64,000 nucleotides of DNA from JARRKU01 sp963675565 (GTDB lineage: Bacteria; Desulfobacterota; Desulfobacteria; Desulfobacterales; Desulfosarcinaceae): positions 806,001-870,000 of the forward strand of contig CAXXYD010000004.1 in the NCBI GenBank assembly GCA_963675565.2, in the 5' to 3' direction. The notes under the pieces were generated by a model. It saw only the letters and a program-made list of their open reading frames with translations, had not been told where the DNA came from and did not search any database. Shown in pieces: positions 52,700 to 63,516 of the stretch. Each line of letters starts with the position of its first letter. Within the stretch, counting starts at the first letter, position 1. Both the position numbers and the translations under genes were made by a program.

Positions 52700-54124
52700 T
52701 CATTTCCCGGTTTCAGTTTTTCTCTGCTCCACCGGTGCAACCAGAATGCCTTCAATATCCAGATCAATTCTCATGCGTTTTGCTGCGTCCCCGGCCTCGC
52801 CATTGCTATGGAACGGGCCGGCGAGGACGCGATGCCTGCCGCTCATTGACAGCACCCGTGCCGGTATTTGCGGTCCCTGGTGATTTATAATGGCGGCAAG
52901 CCGGCGTGCGTCGACTTTGTCGCGGAAATTGGCGGCCAACACATACCATGCATCGGTCCTGAACTCCGGCACCTGCGGTTGGCCGTACAGCTTGTCCGGG
53001 TGCCTGACTCTCGTTGTTTGGGCTTCGACGGTTTTGCCTCCGGAACCAATGGCGGATACCGGTACAGGGATCCCGCGGGCCTCGTCCACGACCTTTTTGA
53101 CCTTGTGCCAGTCAAGCGCAAGGCCGGTACTGTTTTGAATTCTTTTCAATTTTGCATAGGCCTTCTTCAACGCGGTGCTGTCTGATACCTCAAAAGGCGC
53201 ATGGGCTTCCAGGTAAACCACACCATCACGCCGGCCTACGAGGTAAGGCTGGTTCACTATTTTTACCGGTGTTTTCACCAGGGTGGTGTCAAAAAGCCGC
53301 TTGATGTCTTCCGGGTAGAGTCTTATGCAGCCGTTGGTGGCCCTGAGGCCGACGCTGGCCGGCTTGTTGGTCCCGTGGACCAGATACCCTGGCTTACTCA
53401 GATAGAGCGCATATTCGCCCAATGGGTTCAGGGGACCCGGCGGCACCGTGGCTGGCAGCGGATCGCCCCTTTTCCGGTGATCCGCTGCAATTGATGCGGG
53501 CACATACCAAGTCGGCCGCAATTTCTTGCGCGTGATATACATACGGCCCATTGGGGTGGGCCGCTCTTCGGTGCCGATACCAACCGGAAAGGTGGACACG
53601 GCCAGCAGGTTGCCATCTTTCTTGAAGTAAAAAAGCCGCATTGCGGCCAGGTTGATCACAATACCTTTTCTGGGCGCCTCCGGCAGGATGAAACTCAGCG
53701 GCAGCACAATATGCTCTCCAGCCCTGGGCACCCATACATCTATCCCCGGGTTGGCGGCATGGATCGTATTGATCCCCAGGCTGAAGTGGCGGGCAATATC
53801 AGGCAGCGTATCCCCTTTTTTAAGTTTGATGCCCCCCAGCTGGCCGAGGACATCATCTCCTTGATGCACCAGAAAGTAATTCGTTTCGATACGGTCCGAG
53901 GCCAGGCCCGGAAATGGCAGTCTCTCCAGGATATCTCGGGTAGCGGCGCAGCCATTAAAGAGCAGGATGCACATCGACAGCATTAGAAAACGACAGGCAA
54001 TGGAACCGGTTGGCCGGTCCGGAAATCGGCCCGAGACCCTGGACCCAATTATATTATGTGGGGAAAAAAGGTGTGGGCCCGGTCCAATCCATGTTTCCAT
54101 CTTCCGGTTCCGGCTGCCGATCAT
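52700..54124 (-). CDS. ErfK/YbiS-type L,D-transpeptidase with LysM and SPOR domains
   Basis: The protein has an N-terminal hydrophobic stretch with a possible lipobox (LLFNGC, atypical), a LysM domain (LKKGDTLPDIARHFSLG), then a YkuD domain with HGTNKPASVGLRATNGCIRLY carrying the catalytic Cys. Near the end is a SPOR domain (AWYVLAANFRDKVDARRLAA, RVLAGPF). LysM and SPOR both bind peptidoglycan. The architecture fits the YbiS/ErfK enzymes that tether Lpp to the wall. The start is unsure: the ATG at 54124 gives 474 residues, but the first about 45 are not conserved-looking and a later start is possible. Confidence 0.87.
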   Translation of the reverse strand: MIGSRNRKMETWIGPGPHLFSPHNIIGSRVSGRFPDRPTGSIACRFLMLSMCILLFNGCAATRDILERLPFPGLASDRIETNYFLVHQGDDVLGQLGGIKLKKGDTLPDIARHFSLGINTIHAANPGIDVWVPRAGEHIVLPLSFILPEAPRKGIVINLAAMRLFYFKKDGNLLAVSTFPVGIGTEERPTPMGRMYITRKKLRPTWYVPASIAADHRKRGDPLPATVPPGPLNPLGEYALYLSKPGYLVHGTNKPASVGLRATNGCIRLYPEDIKRLFDTTLVKTPVKIVNQPYLVGRRDGVVYLEAHAPFEVSDSTALKKAYAKLKRIQNSTGLALDWHKVKKVVDEARGIPVPVSAIGSGGKTVEAQTTRVRHPDKLYGQPQVPEFRTDAWYVLAANFRDKVDARRLAAIINHQGPQIPARVLSMSGRHRVLAGPFHSNGEAGDAAKRMRIDLDIEGILVAPVEQRKTETGK

Positions 54125-54331
54125 AATAATTGCGCCATCTGTACGATTTTTTCACACATTTGTGCCCGGTGTAAATGCGGCCCGACAATGGGGCCGGCCA
54201 CGGCAACTGCTCTATCCCATTCATATAACTCATATTACACAACAAAAGCCGACATCTCCGGCCAGTGAATCAAAGCAGGCGTCTTTATGGCCCCTGTAAA
54301 ATATGCAAATTTGCCGCCAGAATTATAGGTC

Positions 54332-55234
54332 CTACAGCGCCCGCATCCACTCGGGCTTCAACCCGATTTCGCCGGACAAGGCCTTGTCGATGAGGGCCAG
54401 CACCGCCTCGCGGTCTCTGGGCAGCCGCGCTTTGATGGGCAGGTAGTTGGAGGCGTGATTGGCATGGAACAGCCCCCTGGAAAGGTGGGTATTGGCAAAT
54501 ATGGTGCGTAACTCGGCCAGCATCTCGCCAGCCTCCAACAGGGGGAATTCGCCTGACCGGTGGTCTTCAAACAGTGGGGTGCCGGGAACCAGCATGAGGC
54601 TCAAGGCACCGACATAGTCGGGATCGATGGCCGAAAGGACCCTGCCCGTTTCCTGCGCATGGACCTGGGAGCGCTCCCGTCCGGCGATGCCCAGCAGCAC
54701 GGTGATGGAGATTTTGAAGCCGGCGGCCTTGGCCTTGCGCCCCATTTCGATCATGGTTTCCGCGTTGCCCCATTTATTAATGGCCTTCAGCGTCACATCG
54801 TCGCCGGTTTCCAGCCCCATGTAAAGAATGCCGAGCCCGTTTTCATAAAGCGCTTTAAGGTCATCCATGCTTTTCATTTTGAGGCTCTTGGCATTGGCGT
54901 AGGCACCCACCCGGGTCACCCAGGGAAGCCGTGCTTTAATGGCCTGCAATATTTTCAGAAGCCGGCGCTGGGGAATGATCAGGGCGTCGCCGTCGCACAG
55001 GAACAGGCGCCTCTGGCGCCGGCAGTATTGGGCGGCGAATTCAATGTCGGCCGCAATGATGTCATCCGGTTTGATCTTGAAGCGCTCGCCCCGGTAGGTG
55101 CCGCAGAATGCGCATTTGTTGTGGGAACAACCCACGGTAACCTGCAGCAGAATGGAATTGGCCTCGCTGGGGGGTCGGATGATATTGCCTTCATAGTGCA
55201 TGGTCCGGGTAACCTCGCTTTGGGTTTTACTCAT
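54332..55234 (-). CDS. Radical SAM protein of unknown function
   Basis: The 300-residue protein has the cluster motif VGCSHNKCAFCGTYRG, spaced Cx4Cx2C, instead of the standard Cx3Cx2C. The barrel strands LFLCDGDALIIPQ, GLGILYMGLETGDD and ISITVLLGIAGRE match the SAM-binding pattern of YgiQ/Elp3-like enzymes. The substrate is not predictable. It stands alone between the L,D-transpeptidase and the divergent acetoacetyl-CoA synthetase gene. Confidence 0.85.
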   Translation of the reverse strand: MSKTQSEVTRTMHYEGNIIRPPSEANSILLQVTVGCSHNKCAFCGTYRGERFKIKPDDIIAADIEFAAQYCRRQRRLFLCDGDALIIPQRRLLKILQAIKARLPWVTRVGAYANAKSLKMKSMDDLKALYENGLGILYMGLETGDDVTLKAINKWGNAETMIEMGRKAKAAGFKISITVLLGIAGRERSQVHAQETGRVLSAIDPDYVGALSLMLVPGTPLFEDHRSGEFPLLEAGEMLAELRTIFANTHLSRGLFHANHASNYLPIKARLPRDREAVLALIDKALSGEIGLKPEWMRAL

Positions 55235-55578
55235 AGGGTTGGACTAATATGGTTCAGGTCCATCGGAAAATCAACCATTACAGCTCAAATTGCCGCCCAT
55301 GGGCATGCCATCATGTTTTTTCCCATGGCTTCCCGGTGAAGATTGAAATCCCTTTGGTTGTGCGATTAAAGCGGCGGGGAGTCTAATTGACGATAAATAT
55401 AGGCAACGGATATTATTTTATATTTTGGCTATGGACGTTGGATTTATGTCCAGCCTCCGGCCGAGAGCGGCGGCAGGCCTGCCATCAGACTTGACAATCC
55501 GGTGCATTCGCAGTCAAAATGCAAAACAATATCGAATCGATTACCTCATAACCATCCTGCAACCGAGAAAGGTGCCGT
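55235..55578. other. Divergent promoter region, no gene seen
   Basis: This 344-bp gap lies between the divergent radical SAM and acyl-CoA ligase genes. It contains the promoter at 55387-55416. A second candidate is TTGACA (55493-55498), 18 bases before CAAAAT. No coding frame or RNA gene was recognised. Confidence 0.5.
55387..55416 (+). promoter_or_regulatory. Likely sigma-70 promoter of the acetoacetyl-CoA synthetase gene
   Basis: TTGACG (55387-55392) and TATTAT (55411-55416) are spaced by 18 bases on the plus strand, in an AT-rich segment. Transcription would start near 55423, leaving a leader of about 155 bases. Confidence 0.55.
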
Positions 55579-57531
<1,953 letters not shown>

Positions 57532-57539
57532 CCCCTCCG

Positions 57540-57581
57540 GCGGCTGCCGGGGGGGCATGCCCTCAGCTCCCCGGCAGCCGC
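57540..57581. terminator. 13-bp hairpin between convergent genes (possible bidirectional terminator)
   Basis: GCGGCTGCCGGGG (57540-57552) pairs perfectly with CCCCGGCAGCCGC (57569-57581). It begins 8 bases after the ligase stop and overlaps the 3' end of the minus-strand gene. No T-run follows at once, so termination strength is uncertain. Confidence 0.5.
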
Positions 57582-59290
57582 AACGAGCCCCCGGATTTTT
57601 CCGAAACCGAATAAAATGCCGCCAGTTCGCTGCTGTCACGAACCATGTCGGCCTGCTCGCCAGCCCGCAGACGCTTTTCTTTTAAAGCAAACGCCTGATC
57701 GACGATATGCTTCAACTTGCCGATATAGGGTTTGAGGGAAAGGTGCTTGCGAATGGCTTGTGCATTATGCTTGGCAACCGCATTCATGGTTTTTCTATCG
57801 AAGATACACTCCACAAACCCTTGCATCCTTGCGGCCAGCTTCCGGTAATCGATGCAGTCCATCAGCAGAACCTGCTCCCCGGCGCCATAGGAACAAAAGT
57901 CCCGTCCCAGCTTGATACCATACCCGGGCGGCAGCGACGCGCTTTGTTTCCCCCGGGCGAACGGCCGCAGCGTATTGCTTTTTTCGTCGAAACCGGACAG
58001 ATTGTCCCGCAGTATCGATTGGTCCACGGGGATGGCATCATAATAGGCCCTTTCCGGCATGATCATGCCCGCCGCTTCAAAATCCGGGAATACATCGTAA
58101 AGCCTGCGTCCCACTGTAGGAAGCGCGTACGGCCCGGCGGCCGAGGCGATGGCGGGGCAGATAAAGTTCAAACCGAAACCCTCCTTGACGGCGGTCGACA
58201 GCTCAACAAAGGCCCGGGGGTGGTTCCATAAATCGGCAAGGGTAAACTTGCCGGCCTCCCGCTCGTTTCCGCGGGAGACGATCTGCGGACCGAACCCCAT
58301 GACGACCGGCAAACGATGACTACGAATATACATTCTGAATGTTTCGATGCGTCGGCGGTCATGACCTGTTTCGGGGAGCATGGTCACGAGCAACTGAAAA
58401 TGCCGGCCTGTTTCTTTGCGCATTGCATTGAGCATATTGAGCAGAAGTATTTGCTCGCCCGTATTTTTTCTTTCGCGGGCCATCTCGGCGGCAATCAAAA
58501 GCTCGGCATCCGGATCGAACGAATACCCCTGCGCCCTGTGGGAGAAGCAAAAACGGTTCAATAGAGCATCAACTGCATCGGCCGGCGCCGGGCTTCCGTT
58601 CAATTGATAAGAGACCGCATCGATGGCGTCCGGAAAATAAAAAACGGCCTCCCGCTGTTTCGGCAGGATAAAATGCTGAATGGCCCAATGCGCCTTTTTA
58701 TTGATCACGGCATAAAAAATATTTGGGGCGGTATGCCATCCGATCCCCGCGCCGTTAAAGCCAAAAAACCGCTCCGTTTCAGATCCGGCCAATTTTTTAA
58801 TACGCGCGCGAAGTTCGTGACGTGACGCATCATCCTCCAGCAGGTCGTGAATGTGCCAGATCTGAATATAGTTTTGATCCGAAAGGGCCTGCGCCAGAAT
58901 CGCATTGGCCTTGGTCTCAACCGGGTTTTTCAACAGTGTCGGGTTCTGAATGATATGAATGACGTTATGGTGCTTTTCCAAGAGCGCGGCCAAAATTTTG
59001 ATCTTGGTATTTTTCCTTCTTTCGGCCTGGTCCATGAACTGCCCAACCGAGTCAAAAGCGCTGGATAAATAGGCCAGTTCACGATCCTCCAGCAAATGCA
59101 CGTGTCGATCCGGAAAAAACTCGCAGGGCGTTTTGCGGTGCCTGTACTTTTGGGGGGAATACCACAAGTATTGGGCGACACCATCGAAATGCCTGCTGAT
59201 TCCGGTGGTCAACGATTCGAGAACGGCGCGCATGCCGGCATCCGTAACATGGTGGTGTTCGTGGACAATGGCTGTTTTTAGATCTGTCAT
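57563..59290 (-). CDS. Putative GT-B-type glycosyltransferase or related protein
   Basis: The 575-residue soluble protein has HEHHHVTDAG near the N-terminus, a midsection with alternating strands (NVIHIIQNPTLL, IQIWHIHDLLED) and a C-terminal part with ELSTAVKEGFGLNFICPAIAS. The last resembles the STRxEGFGL donor-site motif of family 1/4 glycosyltransferases. It would transfer a sugar from a nucleotide donor, but donor and acceptor are unknown. I saw no strong ribosome-binding site before the ATG. It lies 119 bases after lldFE on the same strand. Confidence 0.6.
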   Translation of the reverse strand: MTDLKTAIVHEHHHVTDAGMRAVLESLTTGISRHFDGVAQYLWYSPQKYRHRKTPCEFFPDRHVHLLEDRELAYLSSAFDSVGQFMDQAERRKNTKIKILAALLEKHHNVIHIIQNPTLLKNPVETKANAILAQALSDQNYIQIWHIHDLLEDDASRHELRARIKKLAGSETERFFGFNGAGIGWHTAPNIFYAVINKKAHWAIQHFILPKQREAVFYFPDAIDAVSYQLNGSPAPADAVDALLNRFCFSHRAQGYSFDPDAELLIAAEMARERKNTGEQILLLNMLNAMRKETGRHFQLLVTMLPETGHDRRRIETFRMYIRSHRLPVVMGFGPQIVSRGNEREAGKFTLADLWNHPRAFVELSTAVKEGFGLNFICPAIASAAGPYALPTVGRRLYDVFPDFEAAGMIMPERAYYDAIPVDQSILRDNLSGFDEKSNTLRPFARGKQSASLPPGYGIKLGRDFCSYGAGEQVLLMDCIDYRKLAARMQGFVECIFDRKTMNAVAKHNAQAIRKHLSLKPYIGKLKHIVDQAFALKEKRLRAGEQADMVRDSSELAAFYSVSEKSGGSLRLPGS

Positions 59291-59409
59291 GGCGACCCAC
59301 CATTCGGCAAACCACGATGCGTCCGGCCCCAGGCCGGATCACGGCAAGCCGATGCAAGTGATCTCCCTTTCAGAAGCGATAAAAAACCGTCGGGCCCGCA
59401 CCGGAACGT

Positions 59410-61566
59410 CTAATTGCCCTTGAGCCGCTCCATCAGCACCTCGGACAAATGTTGGACACGCAGCTTCATCCCGCGCCGCACGGCCCCACCCCGGAGCTGC
59501 AGAATACAGCCGGGACATTCGGTGACCAGACACTGGGCATCGACGGATTCGACATCATCCAGCTTTTTTTTGAGAATTTCGCCGGATATCGTCGGAAATT
59601 TGCTGGAGTAGGTCCCCCCGAAACCGCAGCAAGTCTCTTCCTCCGGTGCCGGCACAAAGTCCAGGCCGGCCGTCCTGAACAGGCTGTGGGGCGCCTCCCT
59701 GACCTCCAGTCCCCGGCATAAATGGCAGGGGGCGTGGTATGTCACCCGGGGCCCGCCGGGCGCGAAGATACCTGCTTGCAACTGAAGCACATCGTGGCAG
59801 AAGCTGCTGAACGGGACCACTTTCCCGGCCAGCCGTCCAGCTTTCGGGGCCAGGGAGGGTCTCCGGGCCAACAGCGCGGGATAGCTTTTCTTCAAATGTG
59901 AGGCACATGACGCACACAGGGTGACAATGTAATCGAACCGGTCCGCATCCAGCGCCAACACATTCTGGGCGGCCACCTGTGCGGCGGCCTCGTGCTCGCC
60001 CATCATCTGGACGGGCAGTCCGCAGCAGGACTGTTCCATGGGAAACTCGACGGCTACCTGCTGTCCGGCAAAAAGGGACACCGCAGCCTCCAAATGCTCA
60101 GGGTAAACGAAATCCTGGACGCAGCCGCTGAAAAGGGCAATCCGGAATCGGGGCCTGGGTATCTGGGGGCGTAAAGCCGGCCAGCGATCACGGAACGGCC
60201 GGGCTGCGATGGCCGGTATCTGCCTGAAGTTGTGCTCCTTGGCAAAGATATGAGGCAGGTGGCGTAAATACCCCCGGTCATCGGTAATAGGTTTCTGGGC
60301 CAGCTGGGCCGAGCGCAACAGCCGGTGAAACAGCTTGCGGTTGCGCAGTACTTTTGACAGCAGGGTAGATTTGAGCGGGTGCCCCTCTTCGTTCAAAATC
60401 AGGGCGTGCACCTTCTTGATCAATTCCGGAAGATCGATTCCGGCGGCGCAAACCTCCTTGCAGGCCCCACAGTTGATGCAGTTCTGGACCAGGTTGCGGG
60501 CCTCGTTGCGGCCGTGGAAAAAATAGGTCAGGATCAACCCGATGGCGCCGATATAAATGTGCCCCATCTGATGACCGCCCACCATGCGATAAACGGGACA
60601 TACGTTGGCACAGGCCCCGCAGCGTACACAGCGCAGCACCTGGTTGAATGTGGGGTCTTTTGCGATGTCACGGCGCCCATTGTCCAAAAATACGATATGG
60701 AATTCTTTCCTTCGCCCCGGTTCTCCGTGCCAGGGGGGCGGGCCGGAAATCCAGGTCACATAGGAGGTTATATTCTGGCCGGTGGCGTTGCGCGGCAACA
60801 CCCGATTGATGGCAAGGGCGTCTTCCAGGCTCGGCAGCAATTTCTCCAGCCCGACGAGCGCGACATGCACCCGCGGCAGGGTGGTGACCAGACGGGCATT
60901 GCCCTCGTTGGTGGTCAGGCCGATGGTGGCCGTATCGGCGAGAGCGAAATTGGCGCCTGTGATGCCCATATCGGCCTCGATAAATTTCTGGCGCAACTCC
61001 CGACGGGCCACCTTGACCAGTTTTTCAATATTTTCATTCTGGGGTTTTCCAGTGACATCGGCAAAAAGATCGGCCACTTGAAACCTGGACAAATGGATCG
61101 CCGGCATCACCATGTGGGATGGTCCCTCTCCCCGGAGTTGGATGATCCACTCCCCCAAATCGGTTTCTGTGACCTGATAGCCTTTCGACTCCAGATAATG
61201 GTTGAGCAGCGTCTCTTCTGCCGTCATGGATTTTGCCTTGATGATCTTTCTGGACTGGGACATTTCTGCAATGGTGGCAATAATTTCATTGGCATGCTGG
61301 GCGGTGTCCGCCAGATGCACGAAAATGCCCTTCTTTTCCGCAACCGCTTTGAATCGGGCCAACAGTAAATCGATATTGGAAATGGCCGCGTCCTTGCGAT
61401 GGGCCACATCTTCAATAAGCCCGGCCGGATCAAGCCCGGCAAAAGCGTTCTGCCTGGCCGTACGATATGCCACGGCGAAGTTATCCATGGCGGTGCGCAA
61501 AAAAGCGTTGCCCAGAGCGACCCCCACCTCTTGGTGGTAATCTTTCATTTTATTTCGTTCGGCCAT
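59410..61566 (-). CDS. LldF-LldE fusion, Fe-S lactate oxidation subunit
   Basis: The 718-residue protein combines an LUD domain (about 60-290), two ferredoxin motifs (CVRCGACANVCPVY near 315 and CINCGACKEVC near 370) and two CCG domains (CCGLP near 515; CCGFGG near 655). In Bacillus and Shewanella these parts are split between LldF and LldE; fusion is usual in sulfate reducers. With LldG it forms the L-lactate dehydrogenase complex that feeds membrane electron carriers. I chose the ATG at 61566 (GAGG 6 bases upstream) over the GTG at 61572. It overlaps lldG by 17 bases. No lactate permease is adjacent. Confidence 0.93.
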   Translation of the reverse strand: MAERNKMKDYHQEVGVALGNAFLRTAMDNFAVAYRTARQNAFAGLDPAGLIEDVAHRKDAAISNIDLLLARFKAVAEKKGIFVHLADTAQHANEIIATIAEMSQSRKIIKAKSMTAEETLLNHYLESKGYQVTETDLGEWIIQLRGEGPSHMVMPAIHLSRFQVADLFADVTGKPQNENIEKLVKVARRELRQKFIEADMGITGANFALADTATIGLTTNEGNARLVTTLPRVHVALVGLEKLLPSLEDALAINRVLPRNATGQNITSYVTWISGPPPWHGEPGRRKEFHIVFLDNGRRDIAKDPTFNQVLRCVRCGACANVCPVYRMVGGHQMGHIYIGAIGLILTYFFHGRNEARNLVQNCINCGACKEVCAAGIDLPELIKKVHALILNEEGHPLKSTLLSKVLRNRKLFHRLLRSAQLAQKPITDDRGYLRHLPHIFAKEHNFRQIPAIAARPFRDRWPALRPQIPRPRFRIALFSGCVQDFVYPEHLEAAVSLFAGQQVAVEFPMEQSCCGLPVQMMGEHEAAAQVAAQNVLALDADRFDYIVTLCASCASHLKKSYPALLARRPSLAPKAGRLAGKVVPFSSFCHDVLQLQAGIFAPGGPRVTYHAPCHLCRGLEVREAPHSLFRTAGLDFVPAPEEETCCGFGGTYSSKFPTISGEILKKKLDDVESVDAQCLVTECPGCILQLRGGAVRRGMKLRVQHLSEVLMERLKGN

Positions 61567-62194
61567 TTTCACCCTCGATCAGCAAAATGTATAATTCCAA
61601 AGGACCGTGTACCCCCAGTGCCAAAACCCGCTCAATATCGGCGGTGCGGCTGGCACCGGTTATCATGGCCGTGAAATTGCCGTTGGACTGCATCATGGCG
61701 CTCAGTTCCATCACCAGATCGCCGGCGCTTTCCCGAATCTGATCCGCCGGCAGCAAAACCATGTGGATCTCACTGATCATGGTGGCCAGCCGGATGTCTT
61801 CATCCGTGGAATCGATCACCAAGGTACCGGTTTCGGCTATACCGAACTGGGCCCGGGTAATGGCCACATCGATACCGCCCAAATGGCGGCGCAAATCTTT
61901 ATAGACCGTTTGGATGCCGGTGTCCTGACACAGCGCGTGCAGCAACTCACGGTCATTGTCGCACAGGTCGGGGGCCGTGATTGTTTTGGCGGATTTCGTC
62001 TCGCACAGGGCTTCGGCCGCTTCAGATAAATCCGCCTGGCAGCCGGCCGGAAGCAGCGTGCAAGCCTCTTTATGACGGCATACATCCACGGCAAAAGCCA
62101 ATGCCGCATCGACATTGGCAACCCTCTGGATCTTTGCCGCGACTTGCTCCGCTTTTGCACGGAACAATTTGATGACTTCAGAATTCACCGGCAC
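61550..62194 (-). CDS. lldG: LldG-type LUD-domain subunit of L-lactate dehydrogenase
   Basis: The 214-residue single LUD domain has GIDVAITRAQFGIAETGTLV, then LATMISEIHMVLLP and TGASRTADIERVLALGVHGP, the signature of LldG/LutC. It is needed for L-lactate oxidation with LldE and LldF. The GTG at 62194 is preferred because AAGGGG lies 6 bases upstream; the ORF can extend to 62224. Its stop lies within the lldFE start region, so translation is coupled. Confidence 0.93.
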   Translation of the reverse strand: MPVNSEVIKLFRAKAEQVAAKIQRVANVDAALAFAVDVCRHKEACTLLPAGCQADLSEAAEALCETKSAKTITAPDLCDNDRELLHALCQDTGIQTVYKDLRRHLGGIDVAITRAQFGIAETGTLVIDSTDEDIRLATMISEIHMVLLPADQIRESAGDLVMELSAMMQSNGNFTAMITGASRTADIERVLALGVHGPLELYILLIEGENGRTK

Positions 62195-62700
62195 GATAAG
62201 CCCCTTTCTTGCTTGGGTCATCACCCAGAAAATGGTTTAAATCGTTATTATCACTTTCGGCGTTCATTCAATGCATGAATAGAAGTGGCTTAAGCAGGAT
62301 GTTTGAAATGTAGCACATTGCCAAAAACCAATTCAAGGATATTGATCGGGCCGTCGAGGACGGAAAAGCGCAATTTTTGAAACCTGAAGGTCCAAAACTG
62401 TAATTGCAGCAGGTGTCAAATATCGCTTAAAAAATTGGAACACCTTGCCATTTAAGTATTTATCCATATGGCATGTGGTTTGCAGCCCTTTGTGGCAGAG
62501 ACACCCCAGGCCTCCTTCGGCAGTTCGTTGACAGAACGGGCAACATCCCTTCAAACGACCAGCCGCAGGTCACAGTTTCCGGTCAGCCCCCAGCGCCGTG
62601 AAATTTGTGGTGTTTGGGTGCCTCCATTCCTGCCGGGGATTGGTCGCAAATCTACTTCTAAGATTGACGACCGCCCTGCGATCGCTTTTCAACCCCTTCG
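62195..62700. other. Upstream region of lldG, no certain gene
   Basis: No protein gene is supported here. The plus-strand part from about 62440 leads into the strong terminator at 62707-62750, so it may encode a small RNA. On the minus strand TTTGACACC near 62412-62420 is a possible -35 box for lldG. No TGGTnnnACCA operator like those before the D-lactate dehydrogenase was found. Confidence 0.4.
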
Positions 62701-62706
62701 TGACGG

Positions 62707-62750
62707 CCGGCGCAGTATCAGCAATAGCTGACGCTGCGCCGGTTTTTTTT
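62707..62750 (+). terminator. Strong rho-independent terminator without an obvious upstream gene
   Basis: CCGGCGCAG (62707-62715) pairs perfectly with CTGCGCCGG (62734-62742), with an inner TCAGC/GCTGA stem, and is followed by T8 (62743-62750). It is oriented on the plus strand, where no protein gene precedes it for over 500 bases. This implies an unannotated plus-strand transcript, probably a non-coding RNA. Confidence 0.8.
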
Positions 62751-62864
62751 ACTGCAATCCAAAAGTGCAGATATGGTAATCGAAAACACAATTTGTGCCC
62801 CTTACGCAATCTGATTCTGGCCCAGGTTTTTGAACGGCCCCCGCAATATGGGGGAAATTCGGCC

Positions 62865-62881
62865 TTGGCACATGGTTTGCT
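62865..62881 (+). promoter_or_regulatory. Sigma-54 (RpoN) promoter
   Basis: TTGGCACA-N4-TTGCT matches the -24/-12 consensus TGGCACG-N4-TTGCW with correct 12-base spacing from GG to GC, and is followed by a T-run. Transcription would begin near 62893, about 90 bases before the small secreted protein. Activation would need an enhancer-binding protein, which was not found in the window. Confidence 0.75.
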
Positions 62882-62983
62882 TTTTTCTGTGATGACAACG
62901 GCCGGTGATATCCAGACCATGGGGGGAGGAAAGCCGGCCGGACTTCACAACTATTGAGCAATCAGAAGAGAGGAAGGTATATC

Positions 62984-63256
62984 ATGAAAAAAGCAATGAA
63001 ATGTATCGCAGTATTGTTGGTGTTCGGTCTGTTGACGGCCACTGGTGTAATCGCCGGCGAAAACAGCATTACCGGCACAGTTGAAAAGACCGACCAGGGA
63101 ATCGTGATTTCCGCCGCCGACGGGGGCACCTATATTGTAAAAGGCAAAGACCTGTCCGAAATGGTGGGGCAAACCGTCAAAGCCATCGGCACGCTGGACG
63201 AGGGGCAGTCTGGAAAGACGCTCACCGTAATCAGTGTCGAGCCGGTTCAAAAGTAG
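62984..63256 (+). CDS. Small secreted protein, OB-fold-like
   Basis: The 90-residue protein has a clear signal peptide (MKKAMKCIAVLLVFGLL to about VIAG). A mature part of about 65 residues follows, made of short strands (SITGTVEKTDQGIVISAADG, YIVKGKDL, VKAIGTLDE, KTLTVISVEPV). This pattern is that of a small OB-fold periplasmic protein. AGGAAGG precedes the ATG. Function is unknown. The sigma-54 promoter upstream suggests expression under a special condition such as nitrogen limitation or envelope stress. Confidence 0.8.
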   Translation: MKKAMKCIAVLLVFGLLTATGVIAGENSITGTVEKTDQGIVISAADGGTYIVKGKDLSEMVGQTVKAIGTLDEGQSGKTLTVISVEPVQK

Positions 63257-63273
63257 ATCATTTAGCCAGCTAT

Positions 63274-63304
63274 CTGCTCCAGCGCTCCCCCAGTGCTGGA
63301 GCAG
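63274..63304. repeat. 10-bp hairpin after the small secreted protein
   Basis: CTGCTCCAGC (63274-63283) pairs perfectly with GCTGGAGCAG (63295-63304). It lies 18 bases after the stop and is followed on the plus strand by AAAAAC, not by T, so it is an RNA-stabilising hairpin or repeat more than a typical terminator. Confidence 0.5.
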
Positions 63305-63389
63305 AAAAACATTCTCCCGCCGGATGGGCAATGCTTCGACCCCTTAAAACGCCCAACCGCCTGCCCCGCCTTTTTACTTCGTACTGCAA

Positions 63390-63432
63390 GGCCGGTGCGG
63401 ACCGGCTCCATTTGGGGAGCTCCGCACCGGCC
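63390..63432. repeat. 12-bp REP-like palindrome
   Basis: GGCCGGTGCGGA (63390-63401) pairs perfectly with TCCGCACCGGCC (63421-63432), with an inner GCTCC/GGAGC stem. It lies between the small secreted protein and the AMMECR1 gene, in non-coding DNA. The form is typical of extragenic palindromic elements. Confidence 0.6.
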
Positions 63433-63516
63433 CTACAAACCGCCTGAATTCGTGCGGAAAGCAAAACACAGAAGTAATCCAGAAGAGTCAATAGCGCCCA
63501 TCACTTGAAACCAAAA

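Noticed and set aside
62468..62731. 87-codon plus-strand frame before the terminator
   Set aside because: It runs into the terminator stem, has no ribosome-binding site and shows no protein-like composition.
62440..62750. 6S RNA, RNase P RNA, SRP RNA or tmRNA ending at the terminator
   Set aside because: None of the conserved sequence blocks of these RNAs is present, so only an unnamed transcript is proposed.
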